Below, in pieces: positions 1 to 8,665 of a stretch of 36,775 nt of DNA; positions within the stretch are counted from its first letter, which is position 1, and the number at the start of each line of letters is the position of its first letter. The translations under genes and the position numbers were made by a program. The notes beneath the pieces were generated by a model that saw only the letters and a list, made by a program, of their open reading frames with translations, was not told where the DNA came from and searched no databases. This DNA is from Bryobacterales bacterium. GTDB taxonomy: Bacteria > Acidobacteriota > Terriglobia > Bryobacterales > Bryobacteraceae. The stretch spans positions 480-37,254 of the forward strand of contig PLFE01000163.1 in NCBI GenBank assembly GCA_003136675.1, given 5' to 3'.

Positions 1-23
1 GCCGCGCAAGCACCCGAACTGCG

Positions 24-1913
24 TCACCGCCCCGCCGGCGCCACTTTCCGATTGATCTTCAACGCCAGTTCCTTCGCCCGCGCCGCTCCGGCCGGGTCGC
101 CGCGCTGGCTCAACTCCAGGCTCAGATCGTAATTCAGCGCCGCCGAAAGCGGGTCGATCCGTAGGCCGTCGCGAAACGCCTGCAACGCGCCCGCCCCATC
201 GCCCGAAGCCTCCAGCGCCGCGCCCAAGCTTTCGTAAACCGGGACATTGTCGGCGTCCAGATCCAGCGCCTTCCGGAACGCCTCCACCTGTTCCGCCGTC
301 TTTCCCACGCCGCCCAATATGATGCCGAGATTGAATTCGGCCGTCGAATCCTTGGGATAAACCTCTGTCGCCACCGTCAGCACCGCAGCCGCGCGTTGCA
401 GTTGCCCGGCTTCGCCCAGGGTCGCCCCCATAAACAGCAGCGCGCGCAGGAACCGGGGGTTCACTTTCAGCGCCTCTTGGTCCCGCTTCAGCGCGCCCCG
501 GAGTTCCCCTTTGGTTTTCAGCTCCGCCGCTTCCCGGTAAAGCCGGTCCGCGTCCATTCGGAAATCGCGCGGCTGCCGCTGCACGAATATCCACCGCCCC
601 GCCAGCTCCAGCACGGGGCTCATCTCGCCTTCTCGCAGCAGGGCCGCTGCGTCGGCCAGTTGCGGGTCAAGGTCCGCCAGCATCGTCGGGCCCAGGTAGC
701 CGCCGCTCTCACGGCTCGCGTCGATCGAGATCTGGCTCGCCACATCGAAAAAGCTTTCCCCGCTCGTGACCCGCGCCCGGGCGGCTTCCGCGCTCTCCGC
801 GGAGCCGGTCGCCAGCATGCGCATAAACTCGCGCACCGGCCGCAGCGTGGACCCTTCGCTTGTACCATGCGTGCTCGCCGCCGGAATCAATTCCGGGTGC
901 ACCCGGATCCAGTGGTCCACCATCGCGAATTCGCCCTTCTGGACGGCCGGCATGTGGCACCCAACGCACCCCGCCTTCGCGTTCACCGGACAGGTTGCGG
1001 CGTGCGGCGCCGTTCCTCCGCCGTGGCAATGCAGACACGTTTTCTCCGAAGCGAGAGTCACCTGCGCGCTGGTAGTCTGCCGGTGTGGGTCGTGGCAGCT
1101 CGTGCAGCCCACCTCCTGCCTGCTTTGTATCGCGCATTCACTGTTGCCCAGCGCCGTCACCTGGCTCGAAATCAGCAGGTCGTCCGGCAGCGGGTCCGCC
1201 AGATAGTTGAAACCTGTGTGGCATTGCGCGCAGACTTCCATCGCCTGCTCGCTGGTCAGCTTACTCGGGTTTACGATGTTGGCCAACCGGTCCGCCCGGT
1301 TCACCGCTTGCGCGTGCGCCAGGCCCGGCCCGTGGCAGCTCTCGCACCCCACGCCGCCGTGCCCGCCCGCGCCGCCCGAGTTCGGCTGGCCGTGGCACTC
1401 CAGGCATTGCTTCTCGAACCGCGGGCTCAATGCGCTTCCGAATGCCGTCTCGTACGATTCCGGCGTCGCGCCCGGAAACCCCGGCGAGACAATCAGCCGC
1501 TTGTGCGGCGTGCTGAACGCGTACCGCGCTTCCACCAGCGCGCTGCGTTCCAGCGGAGATCCGCTCAGTTGATCGATCCGTATCAGGAAACTGATTCCGT
1601 GGCGCGGCCCGCCGACCAACGCTTCCACTGGCAGCGTGATAGCCGGCTCGCCCGCCAGCTTCGTCTCCACGGAAAAGCCGCTCGCCCCCCGCCGCACCCG
1701 GAAAACGTCCCCGCCTTCGTGCGCGGTTTCGTCAAAGCCGCTCGCCATCGCCGCCGCCGTAGCGGTTTGCCACGTCCCCGCCATGGCGGTCTTCCGCTGC
1801 GTCTGGGCGATCGCCGAGTGACAGGTCGCGCAAACTTCAGGTCCGGCATAGCTCCCCGCGCCTTGCAGGCAACCGCACAAAACCAGCGACAGGGAAAAGA
1901 GGCGTAACTGCAT
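24..1913 (-). CDS. Exported heptaheme c-type cytochrome with C-terminal TPR repeats
   Basis: Seven CxxCH c-type heme motifs are visible (CATCH, CLECH, CESCH, CAQCH, CTSCH, CLHCH, CVGCH), all in the N-terminal ~330 residues. The last ~180 residues form a tetratricopeptide array of about four repeats with the usual A/L/G/Y/P spacing. The start chosen (ATG at 1913, 629 aa) opens with a short basic stretch and a hydrophobic segment ending in LCGC, so this is either a Sec signal or an atypical lipobox. Earlier in-frame starts at 1931 and 1946 would leave almost no room before the divergent neighbour. Multiheme cytochromes of this type are periplasmic or outer-membrane-facing electron carriers. The TPR tail suggests docking to a partner. 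No terminal reductase active site is recognisable and no cytochrome-maturation gene is nearby, so its redox partner is unknown. Confidence 0.85.
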   Translation of the reverse strand: MQLRLFSLSLVLCGCLQGAGSYAGPEVCATCHSAIAQTQRKTAMAGTWQTATAAAMASGFDETAHEGGDVFRVRRGASGFSVETKLAGEPAITLPVEALVGGPRHGISFLIRIDQLSGSPLERSALVEARYAFSTPHKRLIVSPGFPGATPESYETAFGSALSPRFEKQCLECHGQPNSGGAGGHGGVGCESCHGPGLAHAQAVNRADRLANIVNPSKLTSEQAMEVCAQCHTGFNYLADPLPDDLLISSQVTALGNSECAIQSRQEVGCTSCHDPHRQTTSAQVTLASEKTCLHCHGGGTAPHAATCPVNAKAGCVGCHMPAVQKGEFAMVDHWIRVHPELIPAASTHGTSEGSTLRPVREFMRMLATGSAESAEAARARVTSGESFFDVASQISIDASRESGGYLGPTMLADLDPQLADAAALLREGEMSPVLELAGRWIFVQRQPRDFRMDADRLYREAAELKTKGELRGALKRDQEALKVNPRFLRALLFMGATLGEAGQLQRAAAVLTVATEVYPKDSTAEFNLGIILGGVGKTAEQVEAFRKALDLDADNVPVYESLGAALEASGDGAGALQAFRDGLRIDPLSAALNYDLSLELSQRGDPAGAARAKELALKINRKVAPAGR

Positions 1914-1949
1914 TCCGAAAGAACTTATCATGGTAGCCCAGAGCATCCA

Positions 1950-2372
1950 GTGACCACAGAAGACCAGCTCCGCGAAAAACTCCGCAAAATTACCGCCTTG
2001 TTCGAGGGCGCAGCCACCGCCGGCGAACGCCAGGCCGCCGCCGCGGCCATCGAGCGCATCCGCCTCGCGCTCCGCAACGCGGTCAGGACAGACGTGCTTC
2101 CCGAGACGAAGTTCTCGATGGCCGATCTGTGGCAGCGGCGCTTGTTCACCGCACTATGCCGGCGCTATGGGCTCGAACCGTATCGCTATAAGCGCCAGCG
2201 GCATACCACCGTGATCGTGCGTGCGCCTCGGTCGTTTGTGGATCGGATCCTCTGGCCGGAATTCCTCGAATTGCAGGCCGCCCTGCACTCCTATCTCAAC
2301 GAAGCTACGGAGCGCATCATCCGGGAAGAGGTCTACAAAGACGCAGGCGAAGCATCTGAGCGAGCCGGCTGA
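1950..2372 (+). CDS. Small hypothetical protein with DUF2786-like N-terminus
   Basis: This is a 140-aa soluble, basic protein with a GTG start at 1950. The first ~40 residues (two helices, LREKLRKITALF followed by ERQAAAAAIERIRLAL) resemble the DUF2786 helical module. The rest (FTALCRRYGLEPYRYKRQRHTTV) is typical of conserved hypothetical proteins that carry it. There is no signal peptide or membrane segment. The function is not known. The gene is divergent from the cytochrome with only ~36 bp between the chosen starts, and no Shine-Dalgarno sequence is obvious. The family assignment is from memory of the pattern and is tentative; the coding call itself is firm. Confidence 0.7.
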   Translation: MTTEDQLREKLRKITALFEGAATAGERQAAAAAIERIRLALRNAVRTDVLPETKFSMADLWQRRLFTALCRRYGLEPYRYKRQRHTTVIVRAPRSFVDRILWPEFLELQAALHSYLNEATERIIREEVYKDAGEASERAG

Positions 2373-2410
2373 GCGCCCTGGCGAATGCCTATAAGAGGTT
2401 ACAAAATCCG

Positions 2411-2423
2411 TTGTTCAGAACAA
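2411..2423. promoter_or_regulatory. Perfect 13-bp palindrome, candidate operator
   Basis: The sequence TTGTTC-A-GAACAA is a perfect inverted repeat. It lies 17 bp upstream of the -35 element of the promoter for the ten-gene operon. The position and symmetry suit a dimeric regulator, but no regulator is identified. The loop is too short for a useful terminator hairpin. Confidence 0.35.
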
Positions 2424-2440
2424 TAAACGGCAAAAGTCTA

Positions 2441-2469
2441 TTGAAATTGGTACGCTTTCGTCCTACACT
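2441..2469 (+). promoter_or_regulatory. Sigma70-type promoter of the zinc-finger/MoxR operon
   Basis: TTGAAA (2441-2446) and TACACT (2464-2469) are separated by exactly 17 bp. Initiation would fall about 5-6 nt before the ATG at 2482, and no Shine-Dalgarno sequence precedes that ATG, so the transcript would be leaderless or nearly so. Confidence 0.55.
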
Positions 2470-2481
2470 GATGCCAGCACA

Positions 2482-3246
2482 ATGGAATGGTATTACTCCG
2501 TAAACGGCCAGCAGGTCGGTCCCGTGTCGGACGCCGACCTTGAAAATCTGGTAACCGCTCGCGTTGTCGGGCAGGAATCGCTGGTTTGGCATGCCGGCAT
2601 GCCCGAATGGCAGACGCTGCGCCAGGTCAAGACCGGAGCACCGCCCTCCATACCGGCCGAGACCCCACGCGGCTTCTGCAGCGAGTGCGGAAATCCGTAC
2701 CCCGATTCGGATCTCATGACTTATGGCGTCAGCCACGTTTGCGTCAACTGCAAGAGCACCTTCCTGCAGCGCCTCAAACAGGGGGTTCCGCTGCCCTTCA
2801 CCCGCCGCTATGCCGGGTTCTGGATCCGTTTCCTCGCCATCTGCATCGACGGGTTGATCCTCGGCGTGGTCTCTTTGATCATCAACCTGAGCTTTGGCAG
2901 CGGATTTTCTCGCATGAGCAGGATCAATGACACCGGCGATATCGGCCCCGCGATCCTTGGCCTTTTTGGCCTGGCCTACTTCATCAATATCGCCATCGCT
3001 ATCGGCTACCAGGCCTATTTCCTCTCGCAGCATGGCGCGACCCCAGGGAAGATGGCCCTGAATCTGAAAGTGATCCGCGCCTCCGACGGCGAGAATCCCT
3101 CCGTCGGGCTGGCCATCGGGCGTTACTTCGGTTATTGGCTGGACGGCATCACCCTGCTGATCGGATATATCATCGCCGCGTTTGATTCCGAGAAGCGCGC
3201 GTTGCATGATTATATTTGCGGCACTCGCGTGGTATACAAGTCATAG
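2482..3246 (+). CDS. GYF_2 / zinc-ribbon / RDD fusion membrane protein
   Basis: This 254-aa protein has three parts. Residues 1-50 are a GYF_2 (DUF4339) domain: it starts MEWYYSVNGQQVGPVS and has the VWHAGMPEWQ segment, where family members keep aromatic residues. A four-cysteine ribbon follows (C66, C69, C87, C90). From about residue 107 there is an RDD-family membrane domain with the characteristic R116 and D123 in its first helix and a GATPGKMALNLKV segment before the last helices. GYF_2 modules are thought to mediate protein interaction, and RDD proteins are integral membrane proteins with some links to ion transport. It is the first gene of the operon, directly after the best promoter here. 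A second, simpler RDD protein closes the same operon. Confidence 0.85.
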   Translation: MEWYYSVNGQQVGPVSDADLENLVTARVVGQESLVWHAGMPEWQTLRQVKTGAPPSIPAETPRGFCSECGNPYPDSDLMTYGVSHVCVNCKSTFLQRLKQGVPLPFTRRYAGFWIRFLAICIDGLILGVVSLIINLSFGSGFSRMSRINDTGDIGPAILGLFGLAYFINIAIAIGYQAYFLSQHGATPGKMALNLKVIRASDGENPSVGLAIGRYFGYWLDGITLLIGYIIAAFDSEKRALHDYICGTRVVYKS

Positions 3247-3261
3247 CCGTTCCGGAACCCA

Positions 3262-3906
3262 GTGATCATCGCCTGCCCGAACTGCGGTAGGAGTCTGCCT
3301 CCCGAAGTCATCAACGCACCCGAGCTGCGCTTCTGTCCCGCGTGCAACAGCAATCTGCTGGTGCGTGTGTTTCCCGCGAATTCGCGCGCCAAAGCCGTGA
3401 TCGCCCCGGCGGCACTGGCCCTTGCCGAAGGCGATGCCAGTTGCTTCCATCATGCAACCAAGCGCGCCGTTAGCTCCTGCTCCCAGTGCGGCCGCTTCCT
3501 CTGCGCCCTCTGCGAAGTGGATTTAAGCGGTCAGATCCTTTGCCCTTCCTGCCTGGAATCGGGCGGCGCGAAGAAGAAGATTCGCAACCTGGAAAACCAT
3601 CGGACGCTTTGGGACACCACCGCTTTGCTGCTCGGGGCATCACCGCTACTGCTGCCGTTTCCCATGCTGTACTTCATCTTCCTCACCGGGCCCATCGCCA
3701 TCTTCCTTTCCATACGGCATTGGAAGTCGCCGTCCAGCCTCATCCCCCGGACGAAATGGAGATTCATTGTGGCCATCGTTCTCGGGCTGTTGCAAGTGGG
3801 AGCTGTCGCGGCGATCGTCGCGTTGTTATTTTACTCCTCCCGTGCGTACCGCCCGCGCTTCGAACAATCGAAAACGATACCCCGTGGGCCGGTGCGGAAA
3901 AGATGA
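3262..3906 (+). CDS. Double zinc-finger (zinc ribbon + B-box-like) membrane protein
   Basis: This is a 214-aa protein with a GTG start, 15 bp after the previous gene. Two metal-binding modules are visible: an N-terminal ribbon (C5, C8, C25, C28) and a B-box-like cluster (C61, H64, C73, C76, C81, C84, C94, C97). They are followed by two hydrophobic helices (about residues 119-145 and 167-190) and a basic tail. B-box-type bacterial fingers fused to membrane helices are common in Acidobacteria, but their function is not established. The fingers probably face the cytoplasm and act as a docking or sensing module for the MoxR/DUF58 proteins encoded downstream; that is inference from the operon. Confidence 0.75.
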   Translation: MIIACPNCGRSLPPEVINAPELRFCPACNSNLLVRVFPANSRAKAVIAPAALALAEGDASCFHHATKRAVSSCSQCGRFLCALCEVDLSGQILCPSCLESGGAKKKIRNLENHRTLWDTTALLLGASPLLLPFPMLYFIFLTGPIAIFLSIRHWKSPSSLIPRTKWRFIVAIVLGLLQVGAVAAIVALLFYSSRAYRPRFEQSKTIPRGPVRKR

Positions 3907-3916
3907 GGAGGAAGCA

Positions 3917-4867
3917 GTGACAGCGCGGCCCGATTTCCCCTATCGCAAGCTCCCAGGCGCGAGGCACGGGATCATCAGCGGCGCCAGCCTGTGGCTCGGC
4001 ATCGACCACATTCTGCATGTAAAGAACACGCGCTTCGCTGAGGACTACCGCCGCTATTACTTCAGCGACATCCAGGCAATCTATCTGCAGAGGACGGCCC
4101 GATTTGCGCCGCCGCCTCTGGTGGTCATCGCTGTGATTCTGGGCCTGCTCGCCATCCTTGTGCTCTCCATCACGCGGCACGGACTCGCCGTCGAACTGGG
4201 TTGGATCTTCCTTCTGTTTCTCTCGGCATACGCTGCGTGGCTCTGCATGTTTCGCAGTTGCATCTGCTCCATCCAAACTGCCTTAGGCACCGACCGGCTC
4301 AGCTGCCTGCACCGTGTAACCGCCGCGCGCGCCGCGGTCGATAGGATTTCCGATCACGTGCTCACCGCCCAGGGCGGCGTGCAGGAGGACGTACCAGAAC
4401 AAGTGGAAGCAACTCCGCAACCACTGGAGCACAAACCGCCGCGATCGAGGGAACAACTCTTTGGCTGGCTGACGCTTCCGTTCATTCTGCTGAGCTCCGT
4501 TCTGGTGATGCGGCTACCGTTGCCAATTCCCGATACGCCTTTCGCCGCGGCTCTGGGCGCGATCCTCGCCGCGGTGATTCTTGCTGTTCTGGCCCTCATC
4601 GCAGGCCGCGGCGGCAGGTTTCGCGCCGTGCAGGGAGCGCTGCTGGTTCTCACGTTACTCTGTGGCTTGGAGTTGTACGGGCTGATTCTGGTGAATACTT
4701 ACTCGCAACCAATCCATATCGGCCGAACTGTTGACACCCCGTCTCTCACGCAATTCGCCTGGGCCGCGCACATGGGCAGCATCTGGGTCGCGGGCGCCAA
4801 TATCGCCGCGGCATTCGTCACGGCGGCGCTATTATTGCGGAATCAGCCCAGCCGGAGCAATCCATGA
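3917..4867 (+). CDS. Polytopic membrane protein of unknown function
   Basis: The frame is open from 3767, but the upstream part overlaps the previous gene. The true start is most likely GTG 3917, preceded by a GAGGAGG ribosome binding site, giving 316 aa. The protein starts with a ~60-residue soluble part with a pleckstrin-like flavour (HGIISGASLWLGIDHIL, then YFSDIQAIYL). About six hydrophobic helices follow in two groups, with a short charged loop between them. I do not recognise a named family. The stop overlaps the next start in an ATGA, implying translational coupling. Confidence 0.7.
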   Translation: MTARPDFPYRKLPGARHGIISGASLWLGIDHILHVKNTRFAEDYRRYYFSDIQAIYLQRTARFAPPPLVVIAVILGLLAILVLSITRHGLAVELGWIFLLFLSAYAAWLCMFRSCICSIQTALGTDRLSCLHRVTAARAAVDRISDHVLTAQGGVQEDVPEQVEATPQPLEHKPPRSREQLFGWLTLPFILLSSVLVMRLPLPIPDTPFAAALGAILAAVILAVLALIAGRGGRFRAVQGALLVLTLLCGLELYGLILVNTYSQPIHIGRTVDTPSLTQFAWAAHMGSIWVAGANIAAAFVTAALLLRNQPSRSNP

Positions 4868-5178
4868 CGCCTTCCAGCGTTGCGAAGCGGCGTTGCCGTA
4901 ACCACATCGAACGTCAGGCGGCTTGCCGTTGCCCGGGCTGCGGATTCGATTTTTGCCGGGAATGCGTCACCGAGCATGACGAGCGCCTCCTCTGCTCCCG
5001 CTGCATGGCGCAGTTGACCGGATCCATCCAAGAGCCGTCGCGTTCAGCCGCCTTGCGAACACTGGCGCAAGCCGTCGCTGGAATTGTCGCGGCCTTCTTA
5101 TTCTTCTTCCTGGCGGGCGAACTTACCAGCATGGTCGTTTCCCCGAGTCATGAGGTGCGGGCCTGGCACGCACGCTAA
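4864..5178 (+). CDS. Small B-box-like zinc-finger protein with one membrane helix
   Basis: This 104-aa protein has a cysteine/histidine cluster (C11, H14, C21/C23, C26, C31, C34, H38, C44, C47), which is a compact B-box-like treble-clef arrangement. A single hydrophobic helix follows at about residues 68-88. It is a smaller relative of the second gene in the operon and lacks that protein's extra N-terminal ribbon. It overlaps the preceding gene by 4 bp (ATGA). It is probably a membrane-anchored docking or scaffold subunit; there is no enzymatic motif. Confidence 0.7.
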   Translation: MTPSSVAKRRCRNHIERQAACRCPGCGFDFCRECVTEHDERLLCSRCMAQLTGSIQEPSRSAALRTLAQAVAGIVAAFLFFFLAGELTSMVVSPSHEVRAWHAR

Positions 5179-5198
5179 CCGAGATCTCGCCCCTCGAA

Positions 5199-6689
5199 TT
5201 GCTGGAACAGGCCGCGGCTGTTCTACGCGCCGCGCCTTCCTCCGCGTGGAACTACTATGTCGCAGGTTCGGCGCCGTTGCTGGTCGCCGTTGTCTATGCC
5301 GTGGCCCGAGCCAGCGTCCACCCCATGTCGGCGGAGGAGATCACCGCAGGCGCGGCCATTCTTACCGCTCTCTTTCTCTGGATGAGTTGGGCCAACATCC
5401 GCTTTGCTCAAAGTCTTCACGCGCAACTCGCCGCCGCCAATGAAGACTCAGGTCACAGCATCTGGTCTGCCGCGGCTTTCCAGGGGACGAAATTGATCAT
5501 CGTACCTCTCAGCGTGCTGGCCTTGTTTCCCTTTGCCTGGTCGGTCGCATTCTATGGGAACCTGTCCGTTCTGGCATCGTGCCCTCACCCGCTTCGGCAA
5601 AGCGCGCGGATGGCGGGCATCTGGCAGCGCCAGAATTGGTTCGCGCTCGGGTTGGCCGCCTTATTCGCGCTCGTGGTATTCCTGAACGTCGCCATTCTGC
5701 TGTTCGTTCTGCCGTCGCTCGCGCGCATCTTCTCCGGCTATGAGAATGAGTTCACGCGAAACCCGGCAGCCATGCTCAATTCGACATTCACCGTCACGGC
5801 GCTGGGCGTCACCTGGTTCGTGATCGATCCTCTGGTCCAGGCCATGTATGTGGTGCGCTGCTTTAAGGGCGAATCGGTGGGCAGCGGCGCGGATCTTCGA
5901 GCGGCCCTTCGCCGGTTCACCGTCGGACTCGCGCTTGCCTTTATCACCGCATCGGCAGTGCATGCGCGTCCCATAAATCCCTCCGATCTGGACGCCAAAA
6001 TCCGGCAGACCCTCCGCAATCCAGATTATTCATGGCAGAATCCCGAAGCCCCCGCGGGCGATTCGCCGCGCTGGGTGGAAGACATTTCGAAGTTAGTCCG
6101 GCGCGTCGGACATTGGTTCCGTGTCGGGATCGATTGGCTCGGCGCCAAGCTGCGCGAGATGCTAAATTCCCAACATGAAACCTTGGAGCCCGGGAAGGCG
6201 CCTCCCAGGACCAGCCTGCGCTGGGGCATCTACGCCGCACTCGTCGTCATCGCCATACTCGCTCTTCTGATTTTGCGGAAAGCGCTCGTCGCGAGGAAAG
6301 CCTCGCCCGCCGCCTCTAGCGTTCGCACGGGTCCAGTCGATCTCAAAGGCGATGTGCTCGCTTCCGAACTTCCTGAGGAGGAATGGATGCGGCTCGCGCG
6401 CGAGGCGCTGGATCGCGGCGATCTTCGCCTGGCGCTGCGCGCCGCATATCTGGCCAATCTGGCGTTGTTGGGAAGCGCGGGCCTGGTTGCGATCAGTCGC
6501 TTCAAGAGTAACCGCGACTACGAACGAGAGGTCCGCCTGCGTAGCCGGTCCGCTGAGATCACATCGCTCTTGAAGACGAATCGAGAGGTTTTTGAAAGCG
6601 CCTGGTATGGCGATGAAGCGAAGTCGCGGGCTGACGTCGAAGAAATGCAGCGCAATCTGACCAGGATGCGGGAGCTCGCACATGCGTAG
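5199..6689 (+). CDS. DUF4129-domain membrane protein
   Basis: This 496-aa protein begins with several hydrophobic helices over ~250 residues. A helix ending ITASAVHARP is followed by a polar, presumably periplasmic stretch, then a further helix (about residues 347-365). The C-terminal ~105-residue DUF4129 domain has the DRGDLRLALRAAYLANLALL segment and the conserved tail REVFESAWYGDEA. DUF4129 usually occurs at the C-terminus of transglutaminase-like proteins or as separate proteins next to MoxR and DUF58 genes, as here. No transglutaminase core (Cys-His-Asp) is present. The start is uncertain: only TTG at 5199 is available as a normal alternative start before a stop at 5151, and it lacks a strong ribosome binding site. 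Confidence 0.8.
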   Translation: MLEQAAAVLRAAPSSAWNYYVAGSAPLLVAVVYAVARASVHPMSAEEITAGAAILTALFLWMSWANIRFAQSLHAQLAAANEDSGHSIWSAAAFQGTKLIIVPLSVLALFPFAWSVAFYGNLSVLASCPHPLRQSARMAGIWQRQNWFALGLAALFALVVFLNVAILLFVLPSLARIFSGYENEFTRNPAAMLNSTFTVTALGVTWFVIDPLVQAMYVVRCFKGESVGSGADLRAALRRFTVGLALAFITASAVHARPINPSDLDAKIRQTLRNPDYSWQNPEAPAGDSPRWVEDISKLVRRVGHWFRVGIDWLGAKLREMLNSQHETLEPGKAPPRTSLRWGIYAALVVIAILALLILRKALVARKASPAASSVRTGPVDLKGDVLASELPEEEWMRLAREALDRGDLRLALRAAYLANLALLGSAGLVAISRFKSNRDYEREVRLRSRSAEITSLLKTNREVFESAWYGDEAKSRADVEEMQRNLTRMRELAHA

Positions 6690-7707
6690 CCGCGCGGCGC
6701 TCTTTGTCCTGACCATCGTGCTGGCCGGCGGAATCATTCAGATTCTCCGGCTCCGCGTCCAATCCAATGACTTACTTCCGGAGTACTCCACGCGGCGCAC
6801 GGACCCCAATGGGTTGAGCGTGCTCTTCGACTCCCTGGAAGGCACGGGCGCAATCCCGGTGACCCGCTCCAACCGGCCGCCATCCCTCATTCAGAACGCC
6901 GATGCGACTCTCGTGTTTGCCGGAGTGGACCTGTTCAATCAACTGGGCGGCGATTCCACAATTTCGGAGCTCGAGGCATTGGCTGGCAAGGGCAATCGTG
7001 TCGTCGTTGCGGTCAGCCGTGCCCCGAGCCGTTTCGAGAAGGTTCGACCCGTGTGGGATGTCCATCTGATCGCCATGCCGCGCACTGATTCGGAAGATGA
7101 CGACGATGAACCGTTGCGCTGGCCTGCTTACTTTCAGGCTGGCCCGGAATGGCAGGTGAACCGTTCCGAAAAGGACCACCCCGTGGTCATCGAGCGTAAG
7201 TTTGCCACCGGAAGCGTGGTGTTGTTCGCAAGCACCTGGCCGCTCACCAACGAGGCGATGGTGCAAGACCGCCGGACCGAACTGTTGGCGGCTCTATTCA
7301 ACGGCAAACCGGGCGTGATCTTCGACGAGTCGCATCTCGGATTGGAAGAGAGCGGCACCGTCATGGCTCTCAGTCGCCGGTTTCATCTGCAAGGGTTCCT
7401 GGCAGGTCTTCTTCTTCTTTCCTGTCTGTTTGTCTGGAGCAATCTGGCCGGTTTCCCGCCTGACCGGTCATTCCCTGCCGCACGCACCGGAAGGGACTCT
7501 CTCAGCGGACTTTCCATTCTGCTCGCGCGCAACGTTCCGGAGAAGAATCTGATCGACGCCTGTCTTTCCGAACGGCGGAAATCCGGCGGCACGATGTTGC
7601 GGCCGGACCAGCTTGATCAAGTCCGCGGCGCCGCCATTGAAAAGTTTCAAGCCATCCGGCACGAGTTACACGATACGAGGCAGCGGAGACACCAACCTTA
7701 TGAATGA
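6682..7707 (+). CDS. DUF4350-domain protein
   Basis: This 341-aa protein starts 8 bp inside the previous gene. An N-terminal membrane helix (residues ~5-22) precedes a DUF4350 domain. It contains the usual YSTRRTDPNGLSVLFDSLE opening, in which family members show a nucleotide/amidase-like Rossmann fold. The domain reaches about residue 210 and includes FDESHLG near its end. A second helix follows (about 233-252), and then a cytoplasmic tail rich in Arg and Gln. DUF4350 proteins travel with MoxR, DUF58 and DUF4129 proteins in many phyla; no activity is proven. Confidence 0.85.
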   Translation: MRSRAALFVLTIVLAGGIIQILRLRVQSNDLLPEYSTRRTDPNGLSVLFDSLEGTGAIPVTRSNRPPSLIQNADATLVFAGVDLFNQLGGDSTISELEALAGKGNRVVVAVSRAPSRFEKVRPVWDVHLIAMPRTDSEDDDDEPLRWPAYFQAGPEWQVNRSEKDHPVVIERKFATGSVVLFASTWPLTNEAMVQDRRTELLAALFNGKPGVIFDESHLGLEESGTVMALSRRFHLQGFLAGLLLLSCLFVWSNLAGFPPDRSFPAARTGRDSLSGLSILLARNVPEKNLIDACLSERRKSGGTMLRPDQLDQVRGAAIEKFQAIRHELHDTRQRRHQPYE

Positions 7708-8665
7708 ACGTCTAGCGTTCTTCCACTCATCTGTGGCGCGCGTTCGCAGCGAAGTGGCCAAAGTCATCATCGGGCAGGAGGAAGCGGTCAATTACTCCCT
7801 GATCGTTATTCTCACCGGCCAGCACGCCCTGATAGAAGGCGTACCCGGCATCGCCAAGACTCTGCTTGTGCGCACGCTCTCGCGAACGCTTGGATGCGAT
7901 TTTGCCCGCATACAGTTCACGCCCGACCTGATGCCCGCTGATATAACGGGCACGAACATCTTCAACTTACAGCGCAATGAGTTCACCCTGGTTCGAGGTC
8001 CTGTTTTCACCGGCTTCCTGTTAGCCGATGAGATCAATCGCGCGCCGGCCAAAACGCAGTCCGCGCTGCTGCAAGCGATGCAGGAGCGTCTGGTAACGAT
8101 CGACCGGGAAACCTATTCTCTGCCCGAGACCTTCACCGTGTTCGCTACCCAGAACCCCATTGAATTCGAGGGTACCTATCCGCTGCCTGAAGCACAGAAA
8201 GATCGGTTCATGCTCAAAATCTCGATGACGTGGCCGGGGCGCGACGAAGAACGATTACTTGCGGATCGAATGCTTGGCGAAGACTCCCCGGAGTCCTCGT
8301 TAGCCCGTGGAGACGTGCAGGCCGTTCTTTCGGAGCCGGAGGTGCTCGCCATTCGCTCCGCGCTTCGGAACGTGCTGGTGAAGCCGGAACTACTGGATTA
8401 CATCGTCGATGTGGTTCGCCGCACGCGTGCCGATGAAAGCGTGCTGGTGGGCGCGGGGCCGCGCGCAACTCAGGCGCTTCTGCTCGCGAGCCGCGCCTTT
8501 GCGGCGCTCGATGGCCGCGAGTTCGTCACCCCGGATGATGTGCGCGCCATGTCCGCCCCCACGCTGGAGCATCGGTTAATCCTGCGGCCGGAATCTGAAA
8601 TCGAGGGCGTCCGCGTCCTCGAAGTGATCCAGCGCATTCTCAATGAGGTGCCTGTTCCACGATGA
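7700..8665 (+). CDS. MoxR-family AAA+ ATPase
   Basis: With the ATG at 7700, 8 bp inside the previous gene, this is 321 aa, the normal MoxR size. Walker A is GVPGIAKT (residues 47-54), Walker B is LLADE (107-111), and sensor 1 lies in FATQNP (148-153), followed by the EGTYPLPEAQKDRF segment that is diagnostic of MoxR. MoxR ATPases act as chaperone-like remodellers for partner proteins with von Willebrand or DUF58 domains, and the DUF58 gene follows directly with an ATGA overlap. The frame is open further upstream (to 7613), but that part overlaps the previous gene and is not homologous. Confidence 0.95.
   Translation: MNERLAFFHSSVARVRSEVAKVIIGQEEAVNYSLIVILTGQHALIEGVPGIAKTLLVRTLSRTLGCDFARIQFTPDLMPADITGTNIFNLQRNEFTLVRGPVFTGFLLADEINRAPAKTQSALLQAMQERLVTIDRETYSLPETFTVFATQNPIEFEGTYPLPEAQKDRFMLKISMTWPGRDEERLLADRMLGEDSPESSLARGDVQAVLSEPEVLAIRSALRNVLVKPELLDYIVDVVRRTRADESVLVGAGPRATQALLLASRAFAALDGREFVTPDDVRAMSAPTLEHRLILRPESEIEGVRVLEVIQRILNEVPVPR

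Noticed and set aside
396-1907. A 503-codon plus-strand frame opposite the cytochrome
   Set aside because: Arg/Gln/Ala-rich shadow; the minus strand carries seven CxxCH motifs and TPRs.
5163-5199. CTG 5163 as the start of the DUF4129 gene
   Set aside because: CTG starts are rare and there is no ribosome binding site; TTG 5199 was kept with a caution.
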